Positions 1-7,839 are shown, counted from the stretch's first letter. The stretch: DNA of 25,847 bases from an uncultured Clostridia bacterium (GCA_945947715.1 CAMEYZ010000004.1:1-25847), one strand, 5' to 3'. Made by a program: numbers and translations. Notes: a model not told the origin generated them from the letters alone.

Positions 1-873
1 CGCGCTGAGGAAAATGATCCCTTCGAAAAGGCACAGCCAGCAGCTAAGGAAGAGCCTGCGTCGAGCTCCTATGAGCCTGGACCTGAGCCCGAAAAGCAGA
101 ATTACAGCTCTGACCTTGATGAGGTGGATACCAGCGGTATCGTTCTGGACGAAATGGACAGCAGGGTCAGCTATATAAGCACTCCTGCGGACGACGCGGC
201 AAAGGCTTTAAAGCAGATGGTAATGATGGACGATATGTCAATGGAAATGGTCGATAAGCCGGTGCTTGACGACCTGAGCTCTGAATATGTGACGGTAAGA
301 GAAAGAGCAAAAAGCGATGACCTTTATCGCAAGGATACCCTTAATGACCGGGAAAAGAAGGCTCTTAAGGACAGAATGCACGAGGAGATATATCGCAGAC
401 CCGAAAACTTTAATAAGAAGACCGGGGATTTTCTGCAGGAAAAGCTCATGGCGGAAAATCGTCTGAAGAAGGCAAAAAAGGGACTGCTTGTCACTATCGG
501 TGCGATGCTTATCACCCTTGCCTGCGCCGCAGCTACATATCTGGGACTGCACGAATATAACGAAGCCTATACCTATCTGGCGGCAGGAACTATTATTGCT
601 GCGCTGCTGATGATGGTTAGGTCCCGGGGCACAAGACTTGCTGCGATCATCTACCTTGCAGTGAATACGCTGATACTGGCAGGTCCGGGACTGGCTCTGA
701 CCGTGCTGAGCCAGAATAAAGAACAGCTTGACAATTTCAATCAGCTTGTGGTGGGGTATACAGTTCCGATAATTCTTAGCGGACTTGCACTGTTTATCCT
801 CGGTACCAGTAAGAATGTTCTGATTTATTTTACTACGGACAAAGAGGGCAAGGAGATAAAAAAGCATTTCTGA
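1..873 (+). CDS. Four-helix membrane protein, 5' end outside window
   Basis: The frame is open from the first base, so this is the C-terminal 290 residues of a longer protein. The visible N-terminal part is rich in Pro, Glu, Ala and Asp and looks disordered. A charged, probably helical stretch follows (about residues 90-160), then four hydrophobic segments at roughly 161-183, 190-207, 211-236 and 249-268, and a short basic tail. A GTG codon at 124 is not a likely start because the frame continues upstream with similar composition and no ribosome site is seen. The next gene begins 27 nt after the stop with its own GGAGG, so the two are probably co-transcribed. I do not recognise the family. 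The layout suggests a cytosolic acidic arm attached to a membrane anchor, but function is unknown. Confidence 0.8.
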   Translation, partial: RAEENDPFEKAQPAAKEEPASSSYEPGPEPEKQNYSSDLDEVDTSGIVLDEMDSRVSYISTPADDAAKALKQMVMMDDMSMEMVDKPVLDDLSSEYVTVRERAKSDDLYRKDTLNDREKKALKDRMHEEIYRRPENFNKKTGDFLQEKLMAENRLKKAKKGLLVTIGAMLITLACAAATYLGLHEYNEAYTYLAAGTIIAALLMMVRSRGTRLAAIIYLAVNTLILAGPGLALTVLSQNKEQLDNFNQLVVGYTVPIILSGLALFILGTSKNVLIYFTTDKEGKEIKKHF

Positions 874-900
874 CATTACATAAGGCAGCGGAGGTACATC

Positions 901-1566
901 ATGACTATAAATGAAGCAATAATAGCACGCCATGCGGTGCGTACCTATACGGATAAGAAGCTTGACAGGGATATCCTCGATAAGCTCACAGAATGCATCG
1001 CAGAGTGTAATAAGGACAGCGGACTGCATATCCAGCTCGTCAGCGGAGAGCCTAAGGCCTTTGATGGATTTATGGCTCATTATGGCAAGTTCAGCGGCGT
1101 GGAAAATTACATCGCGCTTATCGGGAAAAAAGGCCCCGACCTTGAGGAAAAATGCGGATATTACGGCGAAAAGCTTGCCATTTATGCACAGTCTCTGGGA
1201 CTTAATTCCTGTTGGGTGGCAATGTCCTACAGTAAGGTAAAGGGTGCATATGAGATAGATGCAGGCGAAAAGCTGCTCATGGTGATATCACTCGGATACG
1301 GAAAAACTCAGGGCGTCCAGCATAAGTCAAAGCCGGCAGAACAGGTCAGCAATATTTCTGCCGATTCACCGGAATGGTTCGGAAAGGGCGTCGAATATGC
1401 GCTGCTGGCACCCACGGCTATGAATCAGCAGAAATTTTACCTGACACTTAACGGTGACAGGGTAGCTGCAAAGGCAGGTAGCGGATTTTATACCAAGACC
1501 GACCTTGGGATAGTTAAGTATCACTTTGAGGTGGGCGCAGGTACGGAGAATTTCCGCTGGGAATGA
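901..1566 (+). CDS. Nitroreductase-like flavoprotein (TM1586-type)
   Basis: 221 residues. The start 'MTINEAIIARHAVRTYTDKK' carries the Arg-His-x-x-Arg-x-Tyr pattern that binds FMN phosphate in nitroreductases. 'GLNSCWVAMSYSK' in the middle and 'APTAMNQQKFYLTL' near residue 170 resemble the other conserved blocks of the putative TM-nitroreductase family, in which two half-repeats are fused in one chain. Such proteins are FMN-dependent NAD(P)H oxidoreductases, usually with unknown natural substrates. The ATG at 901 follows GGAGG (890-894) at a normal distance. The gene probably shares an mRNA with the upstream membrane protein and ends at the terminator at 1580. The family assignment is firm; the substrate cannot be deduced. 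Confidence 0.85.
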   Translation: MTINEAIIARHAVRTYTDKKLDRDILDKLTECIAECNKDSGLHIQLVSGEPKAFDGFMAHYGKFSGVENYIALIGKKGPDLEEKCGYYGEKLAIYAQSLGLNSCWVAMSYSKVKGAYEIDAGEKLLMVISLGYGKTQGVQHKSKPAEQVSNISADSPEWFGKGVEYALLAPTAMNQQKFYLTLNGDRVAAKAGSGFYTKTDLGIVKYHFEVGAGTENFRWE

Positions 1567-1579
1567 TATCATGAAAATC

Positions 1580-1604
1580 GACCGCTTAGGCGGTCCTTTT
1601 TTTT
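1580..1604 (+). terminator. Intrinsic terminator after nitroreductase gene
   Basis: A 6-bp GACCGC/GCGGTC stem (1580-1585 with 1590-1595) with a 4-nt loop is followed by an eight-T run at 1597-1604. It lies 13 nt after the stop codon. Confidence 0.88.
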
Positions 1605-1634
1605 ACGACATTTTTCGAATAATTCAAATAATTC

Positions 1635-1663
1635 TTGACTTATTCAAAAAAATGTGGTATCAT
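1635..1663 (+). promoter_or_regulatory. Sigma-A promoter of glgB
   Basis: A -35 TTGACT (1635-1640), an exact 17-nt spacer and a -10 TATCAT (1658-1663) preceded by the extended TGG. Transcription would start near 1670, about 28 nt before the glgB ATG. Confidence 0.85.
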
Positions 1664-1697
1664 ATAAAGTAAAGATTTTGGAAAAGGGTGAAATGAT

Positions 1698-3542
1698 ATG
1701 GACGGGAATTTCATGCAGGAATTTCTCGCTGGAAGGAGCTTTTGTGCATATGAATATTTCGGCGTTCATCGCACTGAGCAAAACGGCACCAAAGGCTATG
1801 TTTTTCGGGTATATGCACCAAATGCCGCTCGCGTGGAGCTTATGGGTGAATTTTCAAACTGGATAAGATTTGACATGAATCGGGATAAGTATGGTGTGTA
1901 TTCCGTATTCTGCGCAGATGCCCTTCCGGGACATATATATAAGTATGTCATCACCGACAAGCGTGGACGCTCCACAGAAAAATCCGACCCCTACAGTGTT
2001 TATATGGAAACGCCGCCTGCATCTGGGTCGGTGGTGTACGATATGGACGGTTATAATTTCCACGACGAAAAATGGATAGAAAACCGCAGCAGGCTCTACA
2101 ACTCGCCCATGAATGTGTATGAAATGCACCTCGGCTCCTGGCGCACCAAAAAGGACAACCCCCAACAGGGCGAGCTTAGCGAGGTATTCTCCTATGACGA
2201 GCTGATAAAGCGACTTATCCCGTACCTGAAAGAAAACGGTTTCACACATCTGGAGCTTATGCCCCCTGCGGAGCATCCCTTCTATGGCTCCTGGGGCTAT
2301 CAATGCAGCGGATTTTTCAGCGCGTCCTCCAGATATGGCACTCCCGATGGACTTATGCGGCTCATCGACAGCTGTCACAGGAATAACATCGGTGTTATCG
2401 CAGATTTTGTGCCCGTTCATTTTGCGGGAGATAGCTCATATCTCCACTTGTTCGACGGAACGCCTCTCTATGAGTACGACAGCATTGATGCCATGTACAA
2501 TCAGTGGGGAAGCTGCAATTTCTGTCATTCTAAGCCTGCTGCGGCAAGCTTTCTGCTGTCCGCGGCGAATTTCTGGATAGATAAATTCCATGTAGACGGT
2601 CTGCGAATGGACGCTATCAGCAACATGATATACTGGAGCGGCGATTCAAAGCGGGGAGTCAACAGCGGAGCAGTGGATTTTCTCAAAAGACTCAATGACG
2701 GGCTCCACGAAAGGTGGGGAGAAATTCTCCTTATGGCGGAGGACTCCACCGACTTTTTAAAGGTAACTGCACCCGTAAAATATGACGGTCTGGGCTTCGA
2801 TTATAAGTGGGACATGGGCTTTATGAACGATACCCTCAACTACTTCAAAACGCCTCCCGCCGAGCGCCCCAATAATTACGGCATGATACTTTTCTCAATG
2901 GAGTATTTCTATAATGAGCTGTTCATACTGTCCTTTTCCCATGACGAGGTGGTCCACGGAAAGGCGACCATTATCCAGAAGATGTGGGGAGACTATGATG
3001 TGAAGTTCCCACAGTGCCGCACATTATATATGTATATGTTTGCTCACCCGGGGAAAAAGCTGAATTTCATGGGCAATGAAACGGCGCAGTTTCGCGAATG
3101 GGACGAAACGCGTCAGCTTGACTGGGAGCTTTTAAAATATCCGCTCCATGACAGCTTTCATAGATTTTTCCGTGACCTGTCGCTGGTGTACAGATATAAT
3201 CCTGCTCTTTACATAGGTGAGTATGACATGGCAAGCTTTGAGTGGCTGGAAAATTCGGCCTATGAGGAATGTGTATACGCCTTCCGCAGGACTGCGGGCG
3301 GACAGAGCATGATATTCGTCATGAACACCTCCGACAGACGATACGACAGCTTTCGCATAGCCGTGGGAGACAGGATAAGGCTCCGTGAGATTATCAACAG
3401 CGACAGCTACATATACAGTGGCAGCGGTTTTGTGAACGAGGGCGTTATCGCATCGGAGGATATCCCCCACAAGGGAAAGGAGCATAGCTTCACCTGCAAA
3501 CTTGCGCCATTTGGCAGCGTTTTATTTGAAGTGTGCGAATGA
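1698..3542 (+). CDS. glgB: 1,4-alpha-glucan branching enzyme GlgB (GH13)
   Basis: 614 residues. The enzyme cuts alpha-1,4-glucan chains and reattaches them through alpha-1,6 bonds in cytoplasmic glycogen synthesis. Residues ~18-110 form a CBM48-like N-terminal domain ('YVFRVYAPNAARVELMGEFS'). The TIM barrel follows: 'YEMHLGSWR' (141-149), 'EHPFYGSWGYQ' (192-202), 'DGLRMDAISNM' with nucleophile D305, 'LLMAEDST' with acid/base E348, and 'SFSHDEVVHGK' with D416. All catalytic residues are present. The ATG at 1698 is preceded by AAAAGGGTG at about 7 nt; longer upstream starts have no better ribosome site. It is a monocistronic unit with its own promoter and terminator; no other glg gene is adjacent. 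It lacks the long extra N-terminal domain found in some GlgBs, so it is a short-form enzyme. Confidence 0.96.
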   Translation: MDGNFMQEFLAGRSFCAYEYFGVHRTEQNGTKGYVFRVYAPNAARVELMGEFSNWIRFDMNRDKYGVYSVFCADALPGHIYKYVITDKRGRSTEKSDPYSVYMETPPASGSVVYDMDGYNFHDEKWIENRSRLYNSPMNVYEMHLGSWRTKKDNPQQGELSEVFSYDELIKRLIPYLKENGFTHLELMPPAEHPFYGSWGYQCSGFFSASSRYGTPDGLMRLIDSCHRNNIGVIADFVPVHFAGDSSYLHLFDGTPLYEYDSIDAMYNQWGSCNFCHSKPAAASFLLSAANFWIDKFHVDGLRMDAISNMIYWSGDSKRGVNSGAVDFLKRLNDGLHERWGEILLMAEDSTDFLKVTAPVKYDGLGFDYKWDMGFMNDTLNYFKTPPAERPNNYGMILFSMEYFYNELFILSFSHDEVVHGKATIIQKMWGDYDVKFPQCRTLYMYMFAHPGKKLNFMGNETAQFREWDETRQLDWELLKYPLHDSFHRFFRDLSLVYRYNPALYIGEYDMASFEWLENSAYEECVYAFRRTAGGQSMIFVMNTSDRRYDSFRIAVGDRIRLREIINSDSYIYSGSGFVNEGVIASEDIPHKGKEHSFTCKLAPFGSVLFEVCE

Positions 3543-3543
3543 A

Positions 3544-3579
3544 AAACACACCCGTAGGAATGGACCTGCGGGTGTGTTT
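3544..3579. terminator. Bidirectional terminator, glgB / U32-like gene
   Basis: A 15-bp stem with one G-T pair (3544-3558 with 3565-3579) and a 6-nt loop. It has T-rich tracts on both strands and sits between the stops of two convergent genes, so it probably ends both transcripts. Confidence 0.9.
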
Positions 3580-3589
3580 GTTGTTTTGA

Positions 3590-4510
3590 TTATTTTCCTT
3601 TTGGAGTAAGCAGCGTCTTAAGATATTTCACACGCTGTTCGTCCCTGTATTCGGGCTTTACGAGGTAGTATATGTAGCTTTCCAGCACATCTACTGGGTG
3701 CATCATTCTGCCCTCAATTTTGAAGTTGCTGTAGCCCATGGGGACGTACTTTTCGTATATTGCTTTGTTTGAGATGTGATTGCCCAGCTTTGTGGTGCGG
3801 TAGAAATCATAGCTCTGATACTGGCAGGAGAACTCGCCGCGCTCCACAGGCTTCAGCGCCTGCTTTTCATTGCCGAACACCTGCGCATTGTGCATTATCT
3901 GCTGTTTGCCCAGATATTCATAGTGAGCCTTTCTGCGCTTGCAGTGGGGTGCACAGTAGGGATTTACAAGAAGCTCTATTTTGTCTTTATTCGGGAGCTG
4001 CTCTAAGACCTTGTAATCGTGGTTCCAGTTGTAGTCTAAGACTACCAGCTTGTAGTCCTTTTCCAGCTCTGCTTTGAGCTCGTCCAGGTCTTCTATCTGC
4101 TTGACCGTCGATGAGATAAGGGGATATTTCGGATATTTATTTCGGATATACTCTTCCAGACAGGGCTTGTTGACGATAATTTCGTTCAGTCCGTTTTCGG
4201 CGACCCTGGTTATCATGTTGCAGAAGGGGTCCGTGAGGTCCTTTTCGGTGATAAGGGGATTTGTAAAGGTGTAGCGGATAGGTATGCCCCGGGAGTTGTA
4301 CTCCTTAATGGTATCCTCTATCTGCTGTCTGCGGACAGCGCCTATTACGGTGCGGCCGCCGTTCCACAGAGCAGGCGGAAAACAGCCATAGGACGAGCCT
4401 ATCTCGATATTATCGTAAAAATATTCGGGACGACGCTTTATTTCGTCTGCGAAAAGCAGGTTCATTCTGATATTCCCGTAAAAATCGGGGAGGTGGAATT
4501 TTATCTTCAT
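3590..4510 (-). CDS. Small U32-like protein, possible Fe-S protein
   Basis: 306 residues. The C-terminal part 'FKIEGRMMHP' plus 'LESYIYYLV' (about 263-284) matches the 'LKIEGR' block of U32 'peptidase' proteins; compare the clear U32 member at 19342-20574 in this window. The strict U32 signature is missing. Instead there is 'NPYCAPHCKRRKAHY' with C186 and C190, plus C43 in 'SSYGCFPPALWNGG' and C229 in 'EFSCQYQ'. In some U32 relatives (UbiU/UbiV) such scattered cysteines bind a [4Fe-4S] cluster, so a cluster here is a reasonable inference. There is no signal peptide or membrane segment. Its start overlaps the stop of the upstream kinase-like gene by 4 nt, so the two are translationally coupled. 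The substrate is unknown; proteolysis should not be assumed. Confidence 0.7.
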   Translation of the reverse strand: MKIKFHLPDFYGNIRMNLLFADEIKRRPEYFYDNIEIGSSYGCFPPALWNGGRTVIGAVRRQQIEDTIKEYNSRGIPIRYTFTNPLITEKDLTDPFCNMITRVAENGLNEIIVNKPCLEEYIRNKYPKYPLISSTVKQIEDLDELKAELEKDYKLVVLDYNWNHDYKVLEQLPNKDKIELLVNPYCAPHCKRRKAHYEYLGKQQIMHNAQVFGNEKQALKPVERGEFSCQYQSYDFYRTTKLGNHISNKAIYEKYVPMGYSNFKIEGRMMHPVDVLESYIYYLVKPEYRDEQRVKYLKTLLTPKGK

Positions 4511-5490
4511 TTTATATCCTTTCTAAGCTGATCGCTGAATATTGAAGTGCATATTTTAAGTGCCTTCTGTTCTATACCTATGTCTGCTCTTTCGGTGACT
4601 ATTTCCTTTCCGTCCATCAGCAGTGGGAATGGCTCTCCGTCCGATGACGTAAATTCGCCCTTTATCACAGAGTAGTATCTGACCTTGCCGGAAATATCCG
4701 CCACGCCTTTTTTGTACATGGGAGCAGCAGCGCAGACCTCGGCGAAATTGCAAGGCTCTGCCACAGCCATTTCAAGGAGACCATCATTCAGCACAGCATT
4801 CGGTGCAGGACAAAATCCGCTGCACCAGCCGGAATTTGTGACAGTGATAAGGGTATACTCCAGAGTTTTTGTCAGAGGATACCGCCTTGTTATGCCATTT
4901 GCGGTGTGGGACACGAGGAAATTCGTATACACCGAGTATTTTTTGTTCCCCATAAGAGAAGCCGCAAAGCTGAGCTTATCCGATAGGGGAGCTGCTTTTG
5001 GAAGCTTTTTTGATATTCTTTCGCTGCGTCTGCGGACGGTGCTGTCAAAGCCAAGAGATACGCTGCTGATGAAATATTCACCGCAGCATTTTCCCAGGTC
5101 GATGCGGCGCAGCTTCATTTTCGGCGAGCCCTCCAGCAGTCCAAGCTGTTCGGCGGCGGAATATATCCCCGACCTCGGGCCGTACAGCTTAGCAGCGATA
5201 TCGCCGGTCTTTCCCAGAGGCAGCACTCCCAACGGAGTATCGGAATGAGCAAGAGCATTTACCGCCTCGTGGACAGTGCCTATCCCACCGCAGGCGAAGA
5301 TGATGCAGTCCTCGCCGTATTTTTCAGAGTAGCCCTTTGCAAGGGAAAAGGCACTGTGTTCCTCGGTGATATATTCGGTGATATATCCGTCCGTTCTGCC
5401 ATTTTCGATGAAGGCGTTTTCGATATCCTGAATAACGGAGTGTTCCTCCTCCGAGCCCTCGGATATGTTAATTATAAAAATGTATTTCAT
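4507..5490 (-). CDS. Diacylglycerol/lipid kinase-fold protein, altered motif
   Basis: 327 residues, close to the usual ~300 of DAGK-catalytic (YegS/DgkB-like) proteins, which phosphorylate diacylglycerol or related lipids with ATP on the inner face of the membrane. The fold is visible from 'KYIFIINISEGSEEE' at the start, 'CIIFACGGIGTVHEAVNAL' (62-80), 'PLGVLPLGKTGDIA' (86-99) and 'NAVLNDGLLEMAVAEP' later. The hallmark GGDGT reads GGIGT (I70 replaces Asp), and the usual PLGTGND block is changed to PLGKTGD. Both are nucleotide-binding motifs, so catalysis is uncertain. The start at 5490 has AGGAGC just upstream. It is first in a two-gene unit with the U32-like gene, with a 4-nt overlap. Confidence 0.8.
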   Translation of the reverse strand: MKYIFIINISEGSEEEHSVIQDIENAFIENGRTDGYITEYITEEHSAFSLAKGYSEKYGEDCIIFACGGIGTVHEAVNALAHSDTPLGVLPLGKTGDIAAKLYGPRSGIYSAAEQLGLLEGSPKMKLRRIDLGKCCGEYFISSVSLGFDSTVRRRSERISKKLPKAAPLSDKLSFAASLMGNKKYSVYTNFLVSHTANGITRRYPLTKTLEYTLITVTNSGWCSGFCPAPNAVLNDGLLEMAVAEPCNFAEVCAAAPMYKKGVADISGKVRYYSVIKGEFTSSDGEPFPLLMDGKEIVTERADIGIEQKALKICTSIFSDQLRKDIK

Positions 5491-5507
5491 GTGAGCTCCT
5501 GTACAAA

Positions 5508-5537
5508 TTTATACCGAAAAAGCCCTGCACAAAGCAA
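5508..5537 (-). promoter_or_regulatory. Possible promoter of the kinase/U32-like unit
   Basis: On the minus strand, TTGCTT (5532-5537), an 18-nt spacer and TATAAA (5508-5513) lie just upstream of the kinase-like gene. The -35 is inside the secG terminator hairpin. It would give a very short leader. The match is moderate; the alternative is readthrough from secG. Confidence 0.4.
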
Positions 5538-5541
5538 GGCT
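5517..5541 (-). terminator. Intrinsic terminator after secG
   Basis: On the minus strand an 8-bp stem with one G-T pair (5534-5541 with 5521-5528) and a 5-nt loop is followed by five Ts (5521-5517). It lies about 50 nt downstream of the secG stop. Confidence 0.75.
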
Positions 5542-5588
5542 CTTATTTCCGACCGATTTAAAGTTGCTGCTATGCAGACAGCTGCACA

Positions 5589-5843
5589 TCATTCAATGAT
5601 ATTTACAACGATAACGATAGCAAAGAAGATGAAAGCAAGTATCTTAGTAAGACGCTCTAAAGCTCTCTCCTTTGTGTTCTGAGCATTTTTGCCGTAGAAG
5701 CTGTCGTTGTTAGTTCCGCCGATAGCCGAGGTCATTCCTTCCTGCTTTTTGGTCTGCGTAATTGTAACGCATACTATAATAACAGCAAGTACGATAAGTG
5801 CGATGCCTAATATTAATTCAATGATTGACATATTCTGTAACAT
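5589..5843 (-). CDS. secG: Preprotein translocase subunit SecG
   Basis: 84 residues. SecG is the small membrane subunit of the SecYEG protein-export channel and helps SecA-driven translocation. Two hydrophobic helices (residues ~6-28 and ~66-82) flank a polar loop with 'GGTNNDSFYGKNAQNTKER', the usual SecG topology in Gram-positives. Length is typical (about 70-85). The ATG at 5843 is chosen because AAAGGAAA ends about 7 nt upstream; the Met at residue 5 has no ribosome site. It has its own strong promoter and a terminator, so it is monocistronic. In many Firmicutes secG sits beside rnr and smpB; that arrangement is absent here. Confidence 0.93.
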   Translation of the reverse strand: MLQNMSIIELILGIALIVLAVIIVCVTITQTKKQEGMTSAIGGTNNDSFYGKNAQNTKERALERLTKILAFIFFAIVIVVNIIE

Positions 5844-5893
5844 TATACATTTCCTTTCATTTCACACGTGATAACACAATATAACTATTTTAT

Positions 5894-5922
5894 AGTATAT
5901 CATACTCCTTCAGAAAAATCAA
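5894..5922 (-). promoter_or_regulatory. Sigma-A promoter of secG
   Basis: Minus strand: -35 TTGATT (5917-5922), exact 17-nt spacer, -10 TATACT (5894-5899). The leader to the secG start is about 45 nt. Confidence 0.82.
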
Positions 5923-5961
5923 GTGTTTTTTTGAAAAAAATAATTTTTTTTGAAAAACCTC

Positions 5962-5990
5962 TTGACAAATGAAAATTAATGTGTTATACT
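5962..5990 (+). promoter_or_regulatory. Sigma-A promoter of the trp operon
   Basis: Consensus -35 TTGACA (5962-5967), 17-nt spacer, -10 TATACT (5985-5990) with extended TGT. It is divergent from the secG promoter 40 nt away. Transcription should start near 5997, at the beginning of the T-box leader. Confidence 0.9.
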
Positions 5991-5996
5991 TTAGTA

Positions 5997-6347
5997 CAGT
6001 AAATAAATCCTGTGAGCAAAAGCAAGTAACCGTATTGTCGGCGGCACAGAGAGTCCCGGTTGGTGGAAAGGGACACGTAACGGATATGGCGAATGGGTTT
6101 GTGAGGAGCCGGGTGAATGTACTTTGTATTAGTAGCCTGCGCCGCGTTTCCTGCGTTAGTGTGAAAGGGTATTGACGCTTTATGCCGCGTACTTAAGCTA
6201 AGCCGCATAATATGGAAGCCTTCCGCCGTCAGTATCTGTACGAGGCGGATTTTTTAGTCCGTAAAATCGGGTGGCACCGCGTTAATTTGTATTATCGCCC
6301 CGACTGAACATTTCTTATGAAGTGTTCAGTCGGGGCTTTCGTATTTT
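5997..6347 (+). promoter_or_regulatory. T-box leader of trp operon, tRNA-Trp responsive
   Basis: This fills most of the 520-nt gap between secG and trpE. The T-box core 'GGGTGGCACCGCG' lies at 6269-6281, directly before a strong terminator. Its UGGC bulge pairs with the tRNA end GCCA, which fits the G73 discriminator of bacterial tRNA-Trp. Stem I features are visible: 'AGTA' near 6025, 'GAGAGT' and 'GGTTGGTGGAAA' around 6048-6069. Two UGG triplets that could be the specifier codon lie on the 3' side of the loop, at 6087-6089 and 6094-6096; the second, in 'GAATGGG', is followed by a purine and I prefer it. A later stem (6222-6227 with 6244-6249) fits stem III. Uncharged tRNA-Trp would favour the antiterminator (6268-6271 with 6299-6302) and switch on trp expression. 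Confidence 0.93.
6297..6347 (+). terminator. Regulated terminator of the trp T-box
   Basis: A perfect 14-bp stem (6297-6310 with 6323-6336), extendable by a few pairs, is followed by a T-rich tract to 6347. Its 5' arm overlaps the sequence needed for the antiterminator. It ends 16 nt before the trpE start. Confidence 0.93.
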
Positions 6348-6363
6348 TAAAGGAGGCAATAAC

Positions 6364-7839
6364 ATGATAAGCATGACCTTTGATGAAGTTAAAAAGCTTG
6401 CACAGTCGGGGGATTATAAATGTATCCCGCTGTCAACGGAGATATACTCCGATATGCGTACACCTATCGAGGTGCTGCGCATACTGCAGAACGTAAGCTC
6501 CCACTGCTATATGCTGGAGAGCGCCGAGGATAACAAAAAATGGGGCAGATACACATTTCTGGGCTATGACCCCACTACCGAGATAACCTGCATGAACGGC
6601 GTGATGAAGATCACCGAAAACGGTGTGACCACAGAGCAGACCGTCGCTCACCCTGATGTGATGATCAAGCAGATAATCGCAGACCACAAGAGCCCTAAGC
6701 TGGAAAAGCTGCCGTCCTTTACGGGAGGACTTGTGGGATATTTCTCCTACGATTACATAAAGTACAGCGAGCCCGAGCTCAAGCTGGACGCAAGGGACGA
6801 GGAAAGCTTTAACGATGTTGACCTGATGCTTTTCGATAAGGTCATCGCTTTTGATAATTATCGTCAGAAAATAGTGCTTATTGTCAATATTTCTGTGGAC
6901 GATCTGGCGGACAGCTACGCAAAGGGCGCTGAGGAGCTTCTGAAAATGAGAGAGCTTATCCTCCATGGACAGCTGAAAACTCATGTTCCGGGCAAGCTTA
7001 AGTCGGAGTTCCGTCCGCTGTTTAGCAAAGAGGAATACTGCGAAATGGTCGAAAAGGCAAAGCATTATATCCGCGAGGGAGATATTTTCCAGGTGGTGCT
7101 CAGCAACCGTCTTGATGCGGATTATGAGGGCAGTCTCCTGGACGCCTACCGTGTGCTGAGAACGCTGAATCCTTCGCCCTATATGTTCTATTTCTCCAGC
7201 GACGATATCGAGATAGCAGGCGCTTCTCCCGAAACTCTGGTAAAGCTGGAGGACGGAGTGCTCCATACCTTCCCGCTGGCAGGCTCCCGCCCCAGAGGTG
7301 CTACCGATGCGGAGGACAGACAGCTTGAAAAGGAGCTTCTCGCCGATGAAAAGGAACGCTCCGAGCACAATATGTTAGTTGACCTGGGAAGAAATGACCT
7401 CGGAAAAATAAGCGAGTTCGGCACTGTCGAGGTGGAGAAATATATGTCCATCGAGCGATATTCTCACGTAATGCATATCGGCTCCACGGTCCGCGGACAG
7501 ATACGCCATGACCTGTGTGCTACCGATGCGGTAAATTCCGTACTTCCTGCGGGAACTCTTTCCGGTGCGCCGAAGATAAGAGCCTGCGAGATAATCAATG
7601 AGCTTGAAAACAACAAGCGCGGAATTTATGGAGGCGCTATCGGATATATCGACTTTACGGGAAATCTGGACACCTGCATTTCGATACGCATAGCATTCAA
7701 AAAGAATGGCAAGGTTTTCGTCCGTTCAGGGGCAGGTATCGTCGCAGACAGCGTTCCCGAAAAGGAATATCAGGAGTGCATCAACAAGGCAAAGGCTGTA
7801 ATGACTGCGCTTAAGGAATCCGAAGGCGGACTGGAATAA
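6364..7839 (+). CDS. trpE: Anthranilate synthase component I
   Basis: 491 residues. With TrpG it converts chorismate and glutamine to anthranilate, the committed step to tryptophan. 'CYMLESAEDNKKWGRYTFLG' (48-67) contains the LLES-type element (here MLES, 50-53) where tryptophan binds for feedback inhibition. The C-terminal chorismate-binding domain shows 'FPLAGSRPRG', 'SEHNMLVDLGRNDLGKIS', 'HVMHIGSTVRG' and 'LPAGTLSGAPKIRA', all intact. The ATG at 6364 follows AAAGGAGG (6349-6356); an upstream GTG in the same frame lies inside the terminator stem and is rejected. First gene of the operon; trpG follows after 12 nt. Expression is set by the T-box and activity by tryptophan binding. Confidence 0.97.
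   Translation: MISMTFDEVKKLAQSGDYKCIPLSTEIYSDMRTPIEVLRILQNVSSHCYMLESAEDNKKWGRYTFLGYDPTTEITCMNGVMKITENGVTTEQTVAHPDVMIKQIIADHKSPKLEKLPSFTGGLVGYFSYDYIKYSEPELKLDARDEESFNDVDLMLFDKVIAFDNYRQKIVLIVNISVDDLADSYAKGAEELLKMRELILHGQLKTHVPGKLKSEFRPLFSKEEYCEMVEKAKHYIREGDIFQVVLSNRLDADYEGSLLDAYRVLRTLNPSPYMFYFSSDDIEIAGASPETLVKLEDGVLHTFPLAGSRPRGATDAEDRQLEKELLADEKERSEHNMLVDLGRNDLGKISEFGTVEVEKYMSIERYSHVMHIGSTVRGQIRHDLCATDAVNSVLPAGTLSGAPKIRACEIINELENNKRGIYGGAIGYIDFTGNLDTCISIRIAFKKNGKVFVRSGAGIVADSVPEKEYQECINKAKAVMTALKESEGGLE

Noticed and set aside
238..1080. Long minus-strand open frame (280 codons)
   Set aside because: It runs antisense to the membrane protein and nitroreductase genes, has no ribosome site, and its translation is rich in Cys, His, Arg and Ser without family motifs. 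It is a by-product of codon bias.
6433..7368. Minus-strand open frame of 311 codons inside trpE
   Set aside because: The opposite strand encodes a fully conserved TrpE with ribosome site and T-box. The antisense translation shows no recognisable domain.
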